Part shown: positions 30,344 through 37,723 of the stretch, in pieces | Layout of the letters: every line of letters begins with the position of its first letter | How positions within the stretch are numbered: the stretch's first letter is position 1 | DNA from: Vitreoscilla filiformis | GTDB lineage: Bacteria; Pseudomonadota; Gammaproteobacteria; Burkholderiales; Burkholderiaceae_C | Assembly: GCF_002222655.1 (NCBI RefSeq) | Contig: NZ_CP022425.1 | Coordinates: forward strand, 1 to 40,016 | DNA: 40,016 nt | Reading direction: 5' to 3' | The notes under the pieces: model-generated | Databases searched by the model: none | What the model was told of the DNA's origin: nothing | What the model saw: the letters and a program-made list of their open reading frames with translations, nothing else | Position numbers and translations under genes: made by a program

Positions 30344-31248
30344 ATCAATTCCCGCTCGAACTGGCGTCGCCGCTCGCTGGGGCCGGTGTAATCGGCCATG
30401 CTGAGCGTGCGGTGGTTGATCGCTTCCTCGCCGCTCTCCACGGCGGCAATGGCCGCCGCCATCAGCAGGTGCGCCAGCTCGCCGATGGTGCCCTCGCTGC
30501 GCGCGAGCAGGTAACGGGCCATGTCCGCCGTGGCAATCGGCGAGGATCGCCGCAGCGGGAGCGAGGCGGCGAAGCTGGCCAGCAGCGAACAGCAATCGTC
30601 GTTGTCCTCCCACACCGGCAGCATCATCGGCTCGAAGCGGTTTTCCAACTGGTCATCCGAACGGATCGCCAGGTAGGCGTCGCGCGTGCCGACCCCGACC
30701 AGCGGGATGCGCAACTCGTTGCCGAGGAAACGCAGCAGGTTGAGAAATTCCCGACGGTTGACGCTGTTGCCGGCCAGGACGTTGTGCAGCTCGTCGATGA
30801 CCAGCATGCGCACCCCGACCTTGCGAAGCAGTGCCAGCGCCAGTTGCTCCATTTCCGGCAACCGTGGGCGCGGACGCAGTGGCGCACCCATCGCGGCGAG
30901 CAGCGCGACATAGAAGCGCATCACCGACGGTTCGGACGGCATCTGCACGACCAGCACCGGGATGTGTTCCTGGTCGGCGTCAGAACTGGCCGGATGCGTG
31001 CGCCGGAACTTTTCGATGATCATCGACTTGCCGTTGTTGGTCGGGCCAACCAGCAGCAAGTTGGGCATGCGTTGTTTGTTCGGCCACGCATACAGCGTTT
31101 CCAGCCTGTTCAACGCTTCGACCGCGCGGGGGTAGCCAATCCAGCGGTCGGCGCGGATACGCTGCACGCGCTCGTCCGCTGGCAGACGGGCCAGACCCTG
31201 CGCCGCCGGCAGCAGGTGAGACAGGTCGATAATGGGATATTCGTCCAC
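30340..31248 (-). CDS. tniB: TniB AAA+ ATPase
   Basis: A 302-residue AAA+ ATPase of the TniB/TnsC type. Walker A is LLLVGPTNNGKSM and Walker B is MLVIDELHNVL; sensor-type residues follow in VGVGTRDAYLAIRSDDQLEN. GTG at 31248 (DEYPIIDLSHLL) gives the family length and has GAGGAG eight bases upstream; another GTG at 31257 overlaps the tniA end. TniB binds target DNA with ATP, helps choose the site and activates the transposase. Intact. Confidence 0.92.
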   Translation of the reverse strand: MDEYPIIDLSHLLPAAQGLARLPADERVQRIRADRWIGYPRAVEALNRLETLYAWPNKQRMPNLLLVGPTNNGKSMIIEKFRRTHPASSDADQEHIPVLVVQMPSEPSVMRFYVALLAAMGAPLRPRPRLPEMEQLALALLRKVGVRMLVIDELHNVLAGNSVNRREFLNLLRFLGNELRIPLVGVGTRDAYLAIRSDDQLENRFEPMMLPVWEDNDDCCSLLASFAASLPLRRSSPIATADMARYLLARSEGTIGELAHLLMAAAIAAVESGEEAINHRTLSMADYTGPSERRRQFERELM

Positions 31249-31250
31249 GG

Positions 31251-32930
31251 CTACCACTCCTCGATCTGGTCGAACGGTTTGGCCGGCGGCAGGTTGTCGG
31301 CCTGCGGGTCGGTAATGTCCGTTCCCGGCGGAACGGGCTTGTCCGGCCGAGCGGATGCTTTGAGGTGTTGCCGACGATCCGCGTCACGCCGAGCCTTGCG
31401 TGTGGCCTTCTGCGCGGTGGTCACGATCTCGCGCATCTGGCCGATCATGCGGAACAGCACCGACTCATCCACCTGTTCGCGCCCTTGCTGCCGCAATTTC
31501 GCCAATGCTTGGCGTTGCTCCCAGAGGGTGACAGCCGGGTGCGACAAGGTACGGTAGGGGATTTCCAGGTAGTGCTGACCCTCCGGTTCCAGCACCCAGA
31601 TACGGCTGATGTCGCGCGGGTCGCGCCGGATCAGGAAAGAGGGCTGGCGGTCGCGCCGTGCGATCCAAGGTTTGAGCGCGTCGGCGTAGTAGTGGATGTG
31701 GTCGATGACGAAGCCGGTGCGGGTCAGCGTGCGGCGGAGGATGGGCAGAAAATCGACCAGGAAAGCCGTGGCGCGGGTAACGACTGCTGGCACACCGATG
31801 CGCGCCACAGCCTCGGCCCAGCGCGCGGCCGGCGGCTGAAGCAGGCCGTTGTGCACGGAGCCGTGATAGGTGCCGACTGCCAGTGCGAGCCAGCGCTCCA
31901 GCTCGCGCAGTGTCAGGGCGGCCATCTTCTCGGAGTCGTACTCCCCGCGTTGGTCGGGATTGGAGAAGGTCGTTCCAGGCAGTTCGTCGTGGATCATCTG
32001 CATCGCCGTGCCGATGATCCGCTCCACGATGCCACCGTAGTGCGGCTGCCCGAGCGGACGATAGTCCAGCCGGATGCCATGCTGCTCGCAGCCCCGGCGC
32101 AGGGCCTCGCTCTTGAATTCGGCCGCGTTGTCCAGGTAGAGCAACATGGGCTTGCCGCTCATCGGCCAGTCCATTTCCACGTCCAACCCTTCCAGCCAAG
32201 GGCGCTTGTCGCAGGCGACATGCGCGAGGCAAAGGCCGACCGAGACGGCGGACGGCGCTTCCAACGTGACCACCATGCCGAGCACACAGCGGGTGAACAC
32301 GTCGATGGCGATGGTGAGGTACGGACGGCCGATCGGTTGCCGGTCGCGCTCGTCCACCACGATCAGGTCGATGACCGTGTGGTCGATCTGCACCTGCTCA
32401 AGCGGCGCAGTCACGGCGGGAGGCACGCCGCCGGCACCTTGGAGGTCTCGGGACGCATCCTGGCCTTCCCGGCGGCGAGTGACTTTGCGCGGATCGAGGC
32501 CGGCGATCCGCAACGCCACAGTGTTGCGCGCCGGCACCCGCAGCTTCTGCGCTTTGCAAGCCTGCGCGACCTCGCGGTGGAACGCCGCCAGGCTGCGCTT
32601 CTGTTTGGTCAGAAACCGCTTTTGCAGCAGGTCGCGGATGATGCGTTCGATCGGCTCCGGCAAGCGGCCCTTACCTTTGCCGCCGCTCGACTGCCCAAGA
32701 ACCAGGTCAGTGACCAGCCCCGAGCCTTGCCGGGCACGGCGGATCAGGATGTAGACCTGCCGCCGGGACAGACCCAGTACCTGGGCTGCCGCGTCGGCCG
32801 CTTCATGCCCTACCGTCTCCGACTGTGCCAGCGGCCCGATGATCTCCGCGCGACGGCGCGCACGCTCCCATGCCTGATCTGGCAGGGTGGCAACGCCGTG
32901 CTCGGTAATCGGTGTGGTATCGGTCGCCAT
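31251..32930 (-). CDS. tniA: TniA DDE transposase
   Basis: A 559-residue transposase, the normal length for Tn5053/Tn402 TniA, starting at 32930 (MATDTTPITEHGVATLPDQA) with GAGGTGA upstream. The N-terminal DNA-binding region recognises the terminal repeats. The rve-type integrase core has its acidic residues in VQIDHTVIDLIVV, LYLDNAAEFKSEALRR and HYGGIVERIIGTAM. It makes the strand transfers for replicative transposition, with TniB and TniQ. No frameshift is seen, so the element looks capable of movement. A long ORF on the + strand across it is antisense only. Confidence 0.94.
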   Translation of the reverse strand: MATDTTPITEHGVATLPDQAWERARRRAEIIGPLAQSETVGHEAADAAAQVLGLSRRQVYILIRRARQGSGLVTDLVLGQSSGGKGKGRLPEPIERIIRDLLQKRFLTKQKRSLAAFHREVAQACKAQKLRVPARNTVALRIAGLDPRKVTRRREGQDASRDLQGAGGVPPAVTAPLEQVQIDHTVIDLIVVDERDRQPIGRPYLTIAIDVFTRCVLGMVVTLEAPSAVSVGLCLAHVACDKRPWLEGLDVEMDWPMSGKPMLLYLDNAAEFKSEALRRGCEQHGIRLDYRPLGQPHYGGIVERIIGTAMQMIHDELPGTTFSNPDQRGEYDSEKMAALTLRELERWLALAVGTYHGSVHNGLLQPPAARWAEAVARIGVPAVVTRATAFLVDFLPILRRTLTRTGFVIDHIHYYADALKPWIARRDRQPSFLIRRDPRDISRIWVLEPEGQHYLEIPYRTLSHPAVTLWEQRQALAKLRQQGREQVDESVLFRMIGQMREIVTTAQKATRKARRDADRRQHLKASARPDKPVPPGTDITDPQADNLPPAKPFDQIEEW

Positions 32931-32976
32931 GCTCACCTCGCTTTGGTGCACACGAGTATTGAGCATAGTCGAGATC

Positions 32977-33071
32977 GGTGCGGATGACTTCTGATATTAC
33001 GCCGTCAGGAGTGGCCTGCACACTTGGCGTCACGCCCCGTCAGTTGGTGCAGTCGTCTTCTGAAAATGACA
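32977..33071 (-). repeat. Right terminal inverted repeat and TniA sites
   Basis: Read inward on the - strand the end begins TGTCATTTTCAGAAGACGAC, with TniA-type repeats at 33063-33046 (TCAGAAGACGACTGCACC) and 32994-32977 (TCAGAAGTCATCCGCACC). The tniA start follows 46 bases inside. Confidence 0.85.
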
Positions 33072-33151
33072 TTTATGCCCGCTTCTCGGATGCCTGAGAA
33101 ACCACCGTTTAACTGACACTTGCGCACCCAGAGATTCATTGATAGAGTTTA

Positions 33152-33171
33152 ATTGATTAAATCCAATCAAT
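33152..33171. promoter_or_regulatory. Inverted repeat before the HTH regulator
   Basis: ATTGATT-AAATCC-AATCAAT, perfect seven-base arms, 28 bases before the ATG at 33200, in an AT-rich stretch that contrasts with the surrounding GC-rich DNA. Likely the promoter/operator of the regulator gene. Confidence 0.5.
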
Positions 33172-33199
33172 CCAACTAATTCAATGAATGGAGAAGAAC

Positions 33200-33550
33200 A
33201 TGGGAAAACCCAAGAGTACCGATCTGGTCGTGCAGCCCCCGCTGGCAATTCCTCTGAACATTGATCCTGAAAAGGACAGCTACATCATCAAGGGAGGGGC
33301 AGGTGTAGCGGTAGCCCACGTCAAGAAGCCTTCCGGCGAAGTTTTTTCCGTCCACGTCCGCGCGAATGGTGCCTTTCGCCAAATGACCCACTTCGATCCA
33401 TCGCAGTTGACCGTCGATGAGCGCCGTCGCTTGGAATTGGACTTGTACGAGAAGGGCCACACACAAAGCGACATCGCCGACCTCGTAGGCGTGAAGCAAC
33501 CAACCGTGGCTCACGACTTGAAATTGATGCGCAAAGCCAACGGCTCTTGA
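33200..33550 (+). CDS. Small HTH plasmid regulator
   Basis: A 116-residue protein; ATG at 33200 is preferred to 33188 because GGAGAA lies five bases before it. The N-terminal 70 residues appear beta-rich (DSYIIKGGAGVAVAHVKKPS, VFSVHVRANGAFRQMTHFDP). The C-terminus is a ParB/KorB-like helix-turn-helix: LYEKGHTQSDIADLVGVKQP, TVAHDLKLMRKA. It could be a backbone repressor similar in role to KorA, or a ParB-like regulator. Its divergent orientation from the resolvase across the (now interrupted) res region suggests they once shared a control region. The palindromic repeat follows its stop by 28 bases. Confidence 0.65.
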   Translation: MGKPKSTDLVVQPPLAIPLNIDPEKDSYIIKGGAGVAVAHVKKPSGEVFSVHVRANGAFRQMTHFDPSQLTVDERRRLELDLYEKGHTQSDIADLVGVKQPTVAHDLKLMRKANGS

Positions 33551-33578
33551 GGTTCCCCAAACACACCGGCCGCAATGT

Positions 33579-33598
33579 GTAGGTATATATAGACCTAC
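33579..33598. repeat. AT-rich palindromic repeat, copy 7
   Basis: GTAGGTATATATAGACCTAC, one mismatch from the perfect palindrome. It lies between convergent genes (33550 + strand and 33609 - strand), so it is not at a promoter here. It may act in termination or as a protein-binding site. Confidence 0.7.
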
Positions 33599-33608
33599 TT
33601 ACAAGGCA

Positions 33609-33824
33609 TCACCCAGCGATCTCATTCAAGCATCGCGTCTCGGCGCGCTGCCGCACACCTTGCAGGAAGGCGTGCAACGCGCGGCGCTGCTCGGCCTCTT
33701 CGAGCTTGCGGTACTGGGCTTGCAGGGCCGCGATCTGCTCGGCGATCTCGCGCATCTTGTGCGTCATCTCGACCCGCATCATGCGGTGGTCAGGCTTGCA
33801 GGCGGTGTAGTCAGTCTTGGGCAT
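33609..33824 (-). CDS. Hypothetical 71-aa coiled-coil protein
   Basis: A 71-residue basic helical protein (MPKTDYTACKPDHRMMRVEM, then IAEQIAALQAQYRKLEEAEQ). The ATG at 33824 has GGAG six bases upstream; two further in-frame ATGs at 33830 and 33836 are possible. It overlaps the end of the preceding gene and is the last of the relaxase operon. The predicted amphipathic helix suggests dimerisation. Function unknown. Confidence 0.6.
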   Translation of the reverse strand: MPKTDYTACKPDHRMMRVEMTHKMREIAEQIAALQAQYRKLEEAEQRRALHAFLQGVRQRAETRCLNEIAG

Positions 33825-34275
33825 GGGCATCTCCATTGATGAGTTGAATGTTGGTGGCGGCCATCACGATGGCCCGCGCCTCGATGGCGTAGACGATCAG
33901 CTCCGCGCCATCGTCTGCTTCGAGTCGCAGCATGTCCGAATCGCTGGCAATGAACTCGGCACGGAGCGCACGACCGATGTCGCGCAAAGCCGCTTGGTCG
34001 ATCTCGCCGGTCAGGCTGGCCAACTGGCCCGTGCCCGGCTGCGCGGCCGGAATGTGCAGAACCTCAAGCCCAGAACCGGGCAGCAGGTCGGGAAAGCAGA
34101 CAGGGCCACGGCGGGCACGATGAGCTACCGCCTGCAAGGCTTCGAGCGTGGCTGCAATGCTGCGCGTGCTTGCAGCAGGGCGGATGCGCGCAGCCACCCA
34201 GCGGGCAGCGGCAGCAAGCTCATCGGCCGAAAAGCCTTGTGGCAGTTCAGGTGTGAGCGTTTCAGCGCGCGGCAT
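33811..34275 (-). CDS. Hypothetical protein of the relaxase operon, 154 aa
   Basis: Starts at ATG 34275, overlapping the relaxase stop (TGATG), so translation is coupled. The protein is soluble and mixed alpha/beta: ELAAAARWVAARIRPAASTR, then GLEVLHIPAAQPGTGQL and a C-terminal strand-helix region EARAIVMAATNIQLING. No signal or catalytic motif is seen. Genes in this position on related plasmids (for example traH of IncP) vary, so a transfer role is only inferred. Confidence 0.65.
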   Translation of the reverse strand: MPRAETLTPELPQGFSADELAAAARWVAARIRPAASTRSIAATLEALQAVAHRARRGPVCFPDLLPGSGLEVLHIPAAQPGTGQLASLTGEIDQAALRDIGRALRAEFIASDSDMLRLEADDGAELIVYAIEARAIVMAATNIQLINGDAHAQD

Positions 34276-36971
34276 CAAACACCCATCCTCGGCCCTTCGT
34301 GCGCTGGATCGCGGCCTTCGAGCCGCAGGAACTGCTCACGGTAGCGCTCGATCTTGGCCAGCATCCGCGAGCCGTCAGGGCCATAGGCATAGCGTGCTGT
34401 TCGCTGAGCGTAGTCATGCCAGTTCCGCCCCTCGTCTGTGGTGCGAATCGACGGCGCGCAGGCCTCAAGCACGGTGGCGATCTCATCCTGGCCGTGCCCG
34501 GTAGCCCTGAGCCGCACGGCGATCATGGAATCGACTCGCGACAGGTCGATCCCGTCGCCTTTGTGACGCGCAGCGATGTCGCGGTAGTGCGCCTCGTAGG
34601 CATTGGCAGGCGGCGCAGTGCGGGCAGCAACAGGCGCGGCAGGCCTCCGCTCTTGTGCCACCCGGACTTCCTCGTCGAGCTGGCGAGCGACGACACAGCT
34701 CAGTGCGTATGCCTTATCGCAGGTGCAGGCCACGGCGTGGCGCAACTCCACCACTGGGAAGGTGCCATCAGGTCGCTGGTACTTCGGCGTAGGCGCACCC
34801 GGCTCCCATTTGCGGTTCTCAAACCCCGGCGCGCGGTGCGGGTGGATGCAGGCTTGCAGCTTCGGATCGCCATATTGCTTGTTGAGGGCGACGATGAGGC
34901 GATTGCCTACGTCCTGATCGTCCGAACGGCCCAGCTTGGGCACGTTCAGGATGGCTTGCAGTTTGCCCGGACTGGACTCCATCACCACCGCAGGCCGGTA
35001 GCCATCGGCGAGCATCTGGCGCAGGCTGGTATCGCTCAGGTCATCGACCAGCACATGGTGCATCCGCTCGCTGCGCGGGGTGTAGTACAGGTTCTCGCCG
35101 CGTGCGTGGAAACGCAGCAGCTCCCGCATCCGCCGCTCCACGGCTGCCGCGTCCACGCCGTCCTTGCCACCCAGCACGAAAGCCTTGCGATGGTCGGCCG
35201 CCATCTTGATCGACGTGAGGGTGTACCTGTCCGCACCGATGGCCGCGTGGTACTGCTCAAAGAGCTTCATCTGGGGCGTGCGCATTGCTTCCTCCCGTGC
35301 TGCCTTGCGTGCTTCCTTGGCCGCTTCCACCTGTGCTTGCAGCTCGGGGTTAGCGATGCGGATGCCGTGCTCCGCAGCGAGCCGAACGCAGGTGGCCTTG
35401 TATTCCTCCGAGCCGAACACCGTGACCTTCCCCCACTTGGCAGCGCCAAGCTGCAACGCGGCTAGGGTCGCAGCCTCGTCGTGGGCCTCCTGAACGTCGA
35501 TTCGACGGCCGTGGTCAGTGAATGAGACAGGCTCAGACACACCCCCCGCCGCCCCTTGGCGTCGGTACTCGACCGTGCTGCCAACAATCTCGCCCGCAAA
35601 AGCGCGAAGATCGCGAGGCAAGGCCTCGTTGTCGCCGTCGCCCTCAAGGCGCAGCGGCTCGTGACGGTGGTAGCGGAAGTCGCCAGCGGCATCGGAGCTG
35701 AACCACTTAGACAGCCATTCGTTGTATTCGGGCCATGCTTCGCGGGCATCCCGCAGCGCCTTGGCTTCGCGCCGATGGCGCTCCCTGATTTCCAGCTCGG
35801 CCTGCTTGGCCTCGGCCGCCGCCACGCTGCGCATGGCATTCAACAGCTCGCCCCTGCCCTTCCAGTTCTGAGCAGCGATGGCCGCGCTGCGCTCCGCCTT
35901 CTGGGCGCGGAACTGGGCAAGCTCGCGCTCGTACCGCTCCTTCTCTTCACGCAGCTTCTGCGCGAGGTGTGCGCGATGATGCTTCGCGGCCGTGATGTAG
36001 TCATCCCAGCCGGGCAAGTCCGGCCGCAGCGGCTCGGGCTTGCGCTCCACAGCCACGACGGCAGCGTCAGCAGGCTCGAACGCACCAAGCCGCTTGGTGA
36101 GCTTCGGCAAGCTGCACCAGTGCCCTGCCGTGCTCGCCTTGACGGGTTGATCGCCGACGTAGATGTGTGCTCCCACGCCACCGGCCTTCTCGTACCGCAT
36201 ACCACGCTCGGCGAGGCCTTGGTGCAGTTCGGCCCAGCTCGATGCAGACCGGATGAGTTCACCAGCCTCTTCGATGGCGATCCGCGCCGCGCTCTTTTGG
36301 CCTGTTCGGTTTTCCATGTCACCGGCACGAGTCGGGACAGTGGGGACGCCATCCAACTTGCCAACACGGGCGACGGTGCCATCGTCCATCACCGTGTAGC
36401 GCGCCCGTCGCTCCGGCCGCCACCCTTGGCGGTGCTCAATCATGGCTACCGTGCGTTGGGCCGCCTCTTTCCACCAGCCCTTCGCTGGCTTCACGACGAG
36501 ATAGGTTTCCGGGTTGACCTTGTTGATCGAGATATGCAGGTGGATGTTGTCGGTGTCCTTATGCAACGCCGCGATGACTTGATGTTTCTGGAGCTTGAGC
36601 TGTTCGAGAAAGACATCCAGCAGTTCCTCGATTTGCTCGGGTGTGGGCTGCTCATCCTCGTGCCACGATGCAACCCAATGCTGGATCGGGTACTTGGACT
36701 TCTTGCATTCCATCGCGAGCGCAACCATCTCGGCTTGCTGGCCCTTGAAGGTGCTCGTGTTGAAGCCGCGCGTCGTGAGGTAAAGCACCTTCTCTGGCTG
36801 CTCACCGTCCCCGCCGTGAATCACACCGTCTTGGTCGATGTGATACCCGAGGCGAGTCAGGCGGGCCGCGTCATCAGGCACGGCGATGTACTCGGTCAAG
36901 TCACCGATGTTGGTCGCCTTGGACTTGCGACCGGCCTTATCCAGATCGAGAGGGATCAACTTGAGGATCAC
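34275..36971 (-). CDS. traI: MOBP relaxase fused to a primase-like domain
   Basis: An 898-residue relaxase. The N-terminal relaxase domain (about 1-250) has a candidate catalytic tyrosine Y28 (DLTEYIA) and the histidine triad motif HKDTDNIHLHISIN (H137, H144, H146). It nicks oriT, stays bound to the 5' end and leads the strand into the recipient. A coiled-coil middle (330-420) follows. Then a RepB-type primase-like domain occupies about 590-760 (HHVLVDDLSDTSLRQMLADG, VVMESSPGKLQAILNVPKLG, PHRAPGFENRKWEPG), as in MobA proteins of IncQ plasmids and in large MOBP relaxases. It overlaps the traJ/nikA-like gene by four bases. Closest relatives would be NikB, TraI or IncQ-2 MobA; the symbol is by role. 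Confidence 0.88.
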   Translation of the reverse strand: MILKLIPLDLDKAGRKSKATNIGDLTEYIAVPDDAARLTRLGYHIDQDGVIHGGDGEQPEKVLYLTTRGFNTSTFKGQQAEMVALAMECKKSKYPIQHWVASWHEDEQPTPEQIEELLDVFLEQLKLQKHQVIAALHKDTDNIHLHISINKVNPETYLVVKPAKGWWKEAAQRTVAMIEHRQGWRPERRARYTVMDDGTVARVGKLDGVPTVPTRAGDMENRTGQKSAARIAIEEAGELIRSASSWAELHQGLAERGMRYEKAGGVGAHIYVGDQPVKASTAGHWCSLPKLTKRLGAFEPADAAVVAVERKPEPLRPDLPGWDDYITAAKHHRAHLAQKLREEKERYERELAQFRAQKAERSAAIAAQNWKGRGELLNAMRSVAAAEAKQAELEIRERHRREAKALRDAREAWPEYNEWLSKWFSSDAAGDFRYHRHEPLRLEGDGDNEALPRDLRAFAGEIVGSTVEYRRQGAAGGVSEPVSFTDHGRRIDVQEAHDEAATLAALQLGAAKWGKVTVFGSEEYKATCVRLAAEHGIRIANPELQAQVEAAKEARKAAREEAMRTPQMKLFEQYHAAIGADRYTLTSIKMAADHRKAFVLGGKDGVDAAAVERRMRELLRFHARGENLYYTPRSERMHHVLVDDLSDTSLRQMLADGYRPAVVMESSPGKLQAILNVPKLGRSDDQDVGNRLIVALNKQYGDPKLQACIHPHRAPGFENRKWEPGAPTPKYQRPDGTFPVVELRHAVACTCDKAYALSCVVARQLDEEVRVAQERRPAAPVAARTAPPANAYEAHYRDIAARHKGDGIDLSRVDSMIAVRLRATGHGQDEIATVLEACAPSIRTTDEGRNWHDYAQRTARYAYGPDGSRMLAKIERYREQFLRLEGRDPAHEGPRMGV

Positions 36972-37288
36972 TGGTCAGCTCCCCTGTTGGCGAGCTGGTC
37001 GATGAACGCATAGACCTGCCGCAACGCACGCGCCGTCTCGGCGCTGTAGGTGCCCCCGGACTCGTTGTGGACGTGCTTGAGCAGACCGCCGATGCGGTTC
37101 AGGTGCCGGATCATTTTTTCGTCGGCGTGCGCCACGATCTTCCGACCGAAATACCGACGCCTGACCAGCTCACTCACCGACAGGCCTGCGTCGTCAGCAT
37201 CTGCCCGCAGCTTCACCTTCTCGGTGGCTGTCACCCGCACACCGATGCGCTCGGTGAGCGGCTCTCCCTCTTTGACCTCAAACGGCAT
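36968..37288 (-). CDS. traJ: TraJ/NikA-like oriT-binding protein
   Basis: A 106-residue protein with an N-terminal ribbon-helix-helix segment (ERIGVRVTATEKVKLRADAD, GLSVSELVRRRYFGR) and a helical C-terminus (RHLNRIGGLLKHVHNESGGT). TraJ of IncP and NikA of IncI bind the inverted repeat at oriT and recruit the relaxase encoded next. AAGGAG precedes the ATG. The arrangement traJ-relaxase reading away from oriT is as in those plasmids. The family is well recognised. Confidence 0.82.
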   Translation of the reverse strand: MPFEVKEGEPLTERIGVRVTATEKVKLRADADDAGLSVSELVRRRYFGRKIVAHADEKMIRHLNRIGGLLKHVHNESGGTYSAETARALRQVYAFIDQLANRGADQ

Positions 37289-37723
37289 TCGCTGGCTCCT
37301 TCAACTGGCCCCGTGGGCGGCGGGGTGTGTCTTGTTGTCTACATCGCTGTCAGCAGCCCCCGGCAGGGCAGGATGAATGAGCCACGGATCGAGATGCGCA
37401 AGCGTCGAGGACACGGCGTCCCTTGGCGGGCACATGGAGCGGTAGCGGCATGTGTTCGACAAGGGCCATCCTGTTACTCCCGTTACTCCCGTTGGACACG
37501 GTGCCGAGTCTCGAAGGGAGCAGCCCCGTTTCCGGTTGGAAGCAAAAGGGCTACTTGTGGCAGCACAGTGAGTATGCAATAACACACACGCAAAATCAAC
37601 GAGCAAAACGCTTCCCATAATGGGAATTATGGGAAAAACTCATTTCGCGACAATGCTTTAGACATTGCGAAGCATCGAAAATAGCGCGATACTAAAAGCG
37701 ATTTATTAGATGCAGGAGCGCAC
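37289..37723. other. oriT: oriT region with nic site
   Basis: A 435-base gap between divergent transfer operons. An inverted repeat CCCTTG-N5-CACATG (37420-37436), 12-base centre, CATGTG-N5-CAAGGG (37449-37465) is followed two bases later by ATCCTG (37468-37473) and T, matching the IncP/IncI nic consensus YATCCTG/Y with cleavage after G37473. Tandem TTACTCCCG units follow (37474-37491). Transfer would lead rightward into the traK-L-M-like genes, with the relaxase operon entering last. The rest of the gap holds the two divergent promoters. Confidence 0.75.
37612..37635. promoter_or_regulatory. Palindromic operator in the traK promoter region
   Basis: Ten-base arms TTCCCATAAT and ATTATGGGAA with a four-base centre, 89 bases before the traK-like ATG. 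A probable promoter lies between (TTGCGA at 37665-37670, 17 bases, GATACT at 37688-37693). TraK-type or relaxosome proteins often bind here. Confidence 0.5.

Larger units (their letters stand above)
22549..33071. mobile_element. Tn402/Tn5053-family transposon with exporter operon
   Basis: About 10.5 kb bounded by inverted repeats starting TGTCATTTTCAGAAGACGAC at both ends (22549 inward, and the complement ending at 33071). Eighteen-base TniA-type repeats occur in pairs at each end (22557-22574 and 22580-22597; 33046-33063 and 32977-32994). It holds tniA, tniB, tniQ, a res region and tniR on the - strand, with a six-gene passenger operon on the + strand. TTTAT lies at both outer borders (22545-22549 and 33072-33076) and would be the five-base target duplication if the first T of the left repeat is shared. 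Elements of this family prefer res sites of plasmid resolvases, and this one sits in such a position. Confidence 0.92.

Noticed and set aside
30280..31557. 425-codon open frame on the + strand
   Set aside because: It is antisense to tniB and the end of tniA.
31365..32987. 540-codon open frame on the + strand
   Set aside because: It is the antisense of tniA, whose family identity and length are clear; the opposite frame is open only because of GC-rich codon bias.
22549..33071. Class 1 integron
   Set aside because: The terminal repeats are shared with class 1 integrons, but there is no intI, attI, attC or gene cassette; the cargo is an exporter operon.
35556..37013. 485-codon open frame on the + strand
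   Set aside because: It is antisense to the relaxase and has no recognisable domain.
37368..37374. Second ATCCTG nic-like site on the - strand
   Set aside because: It matches the consensus but has no inverted repeat just 5' to it, unlike the + strand site at 37468.
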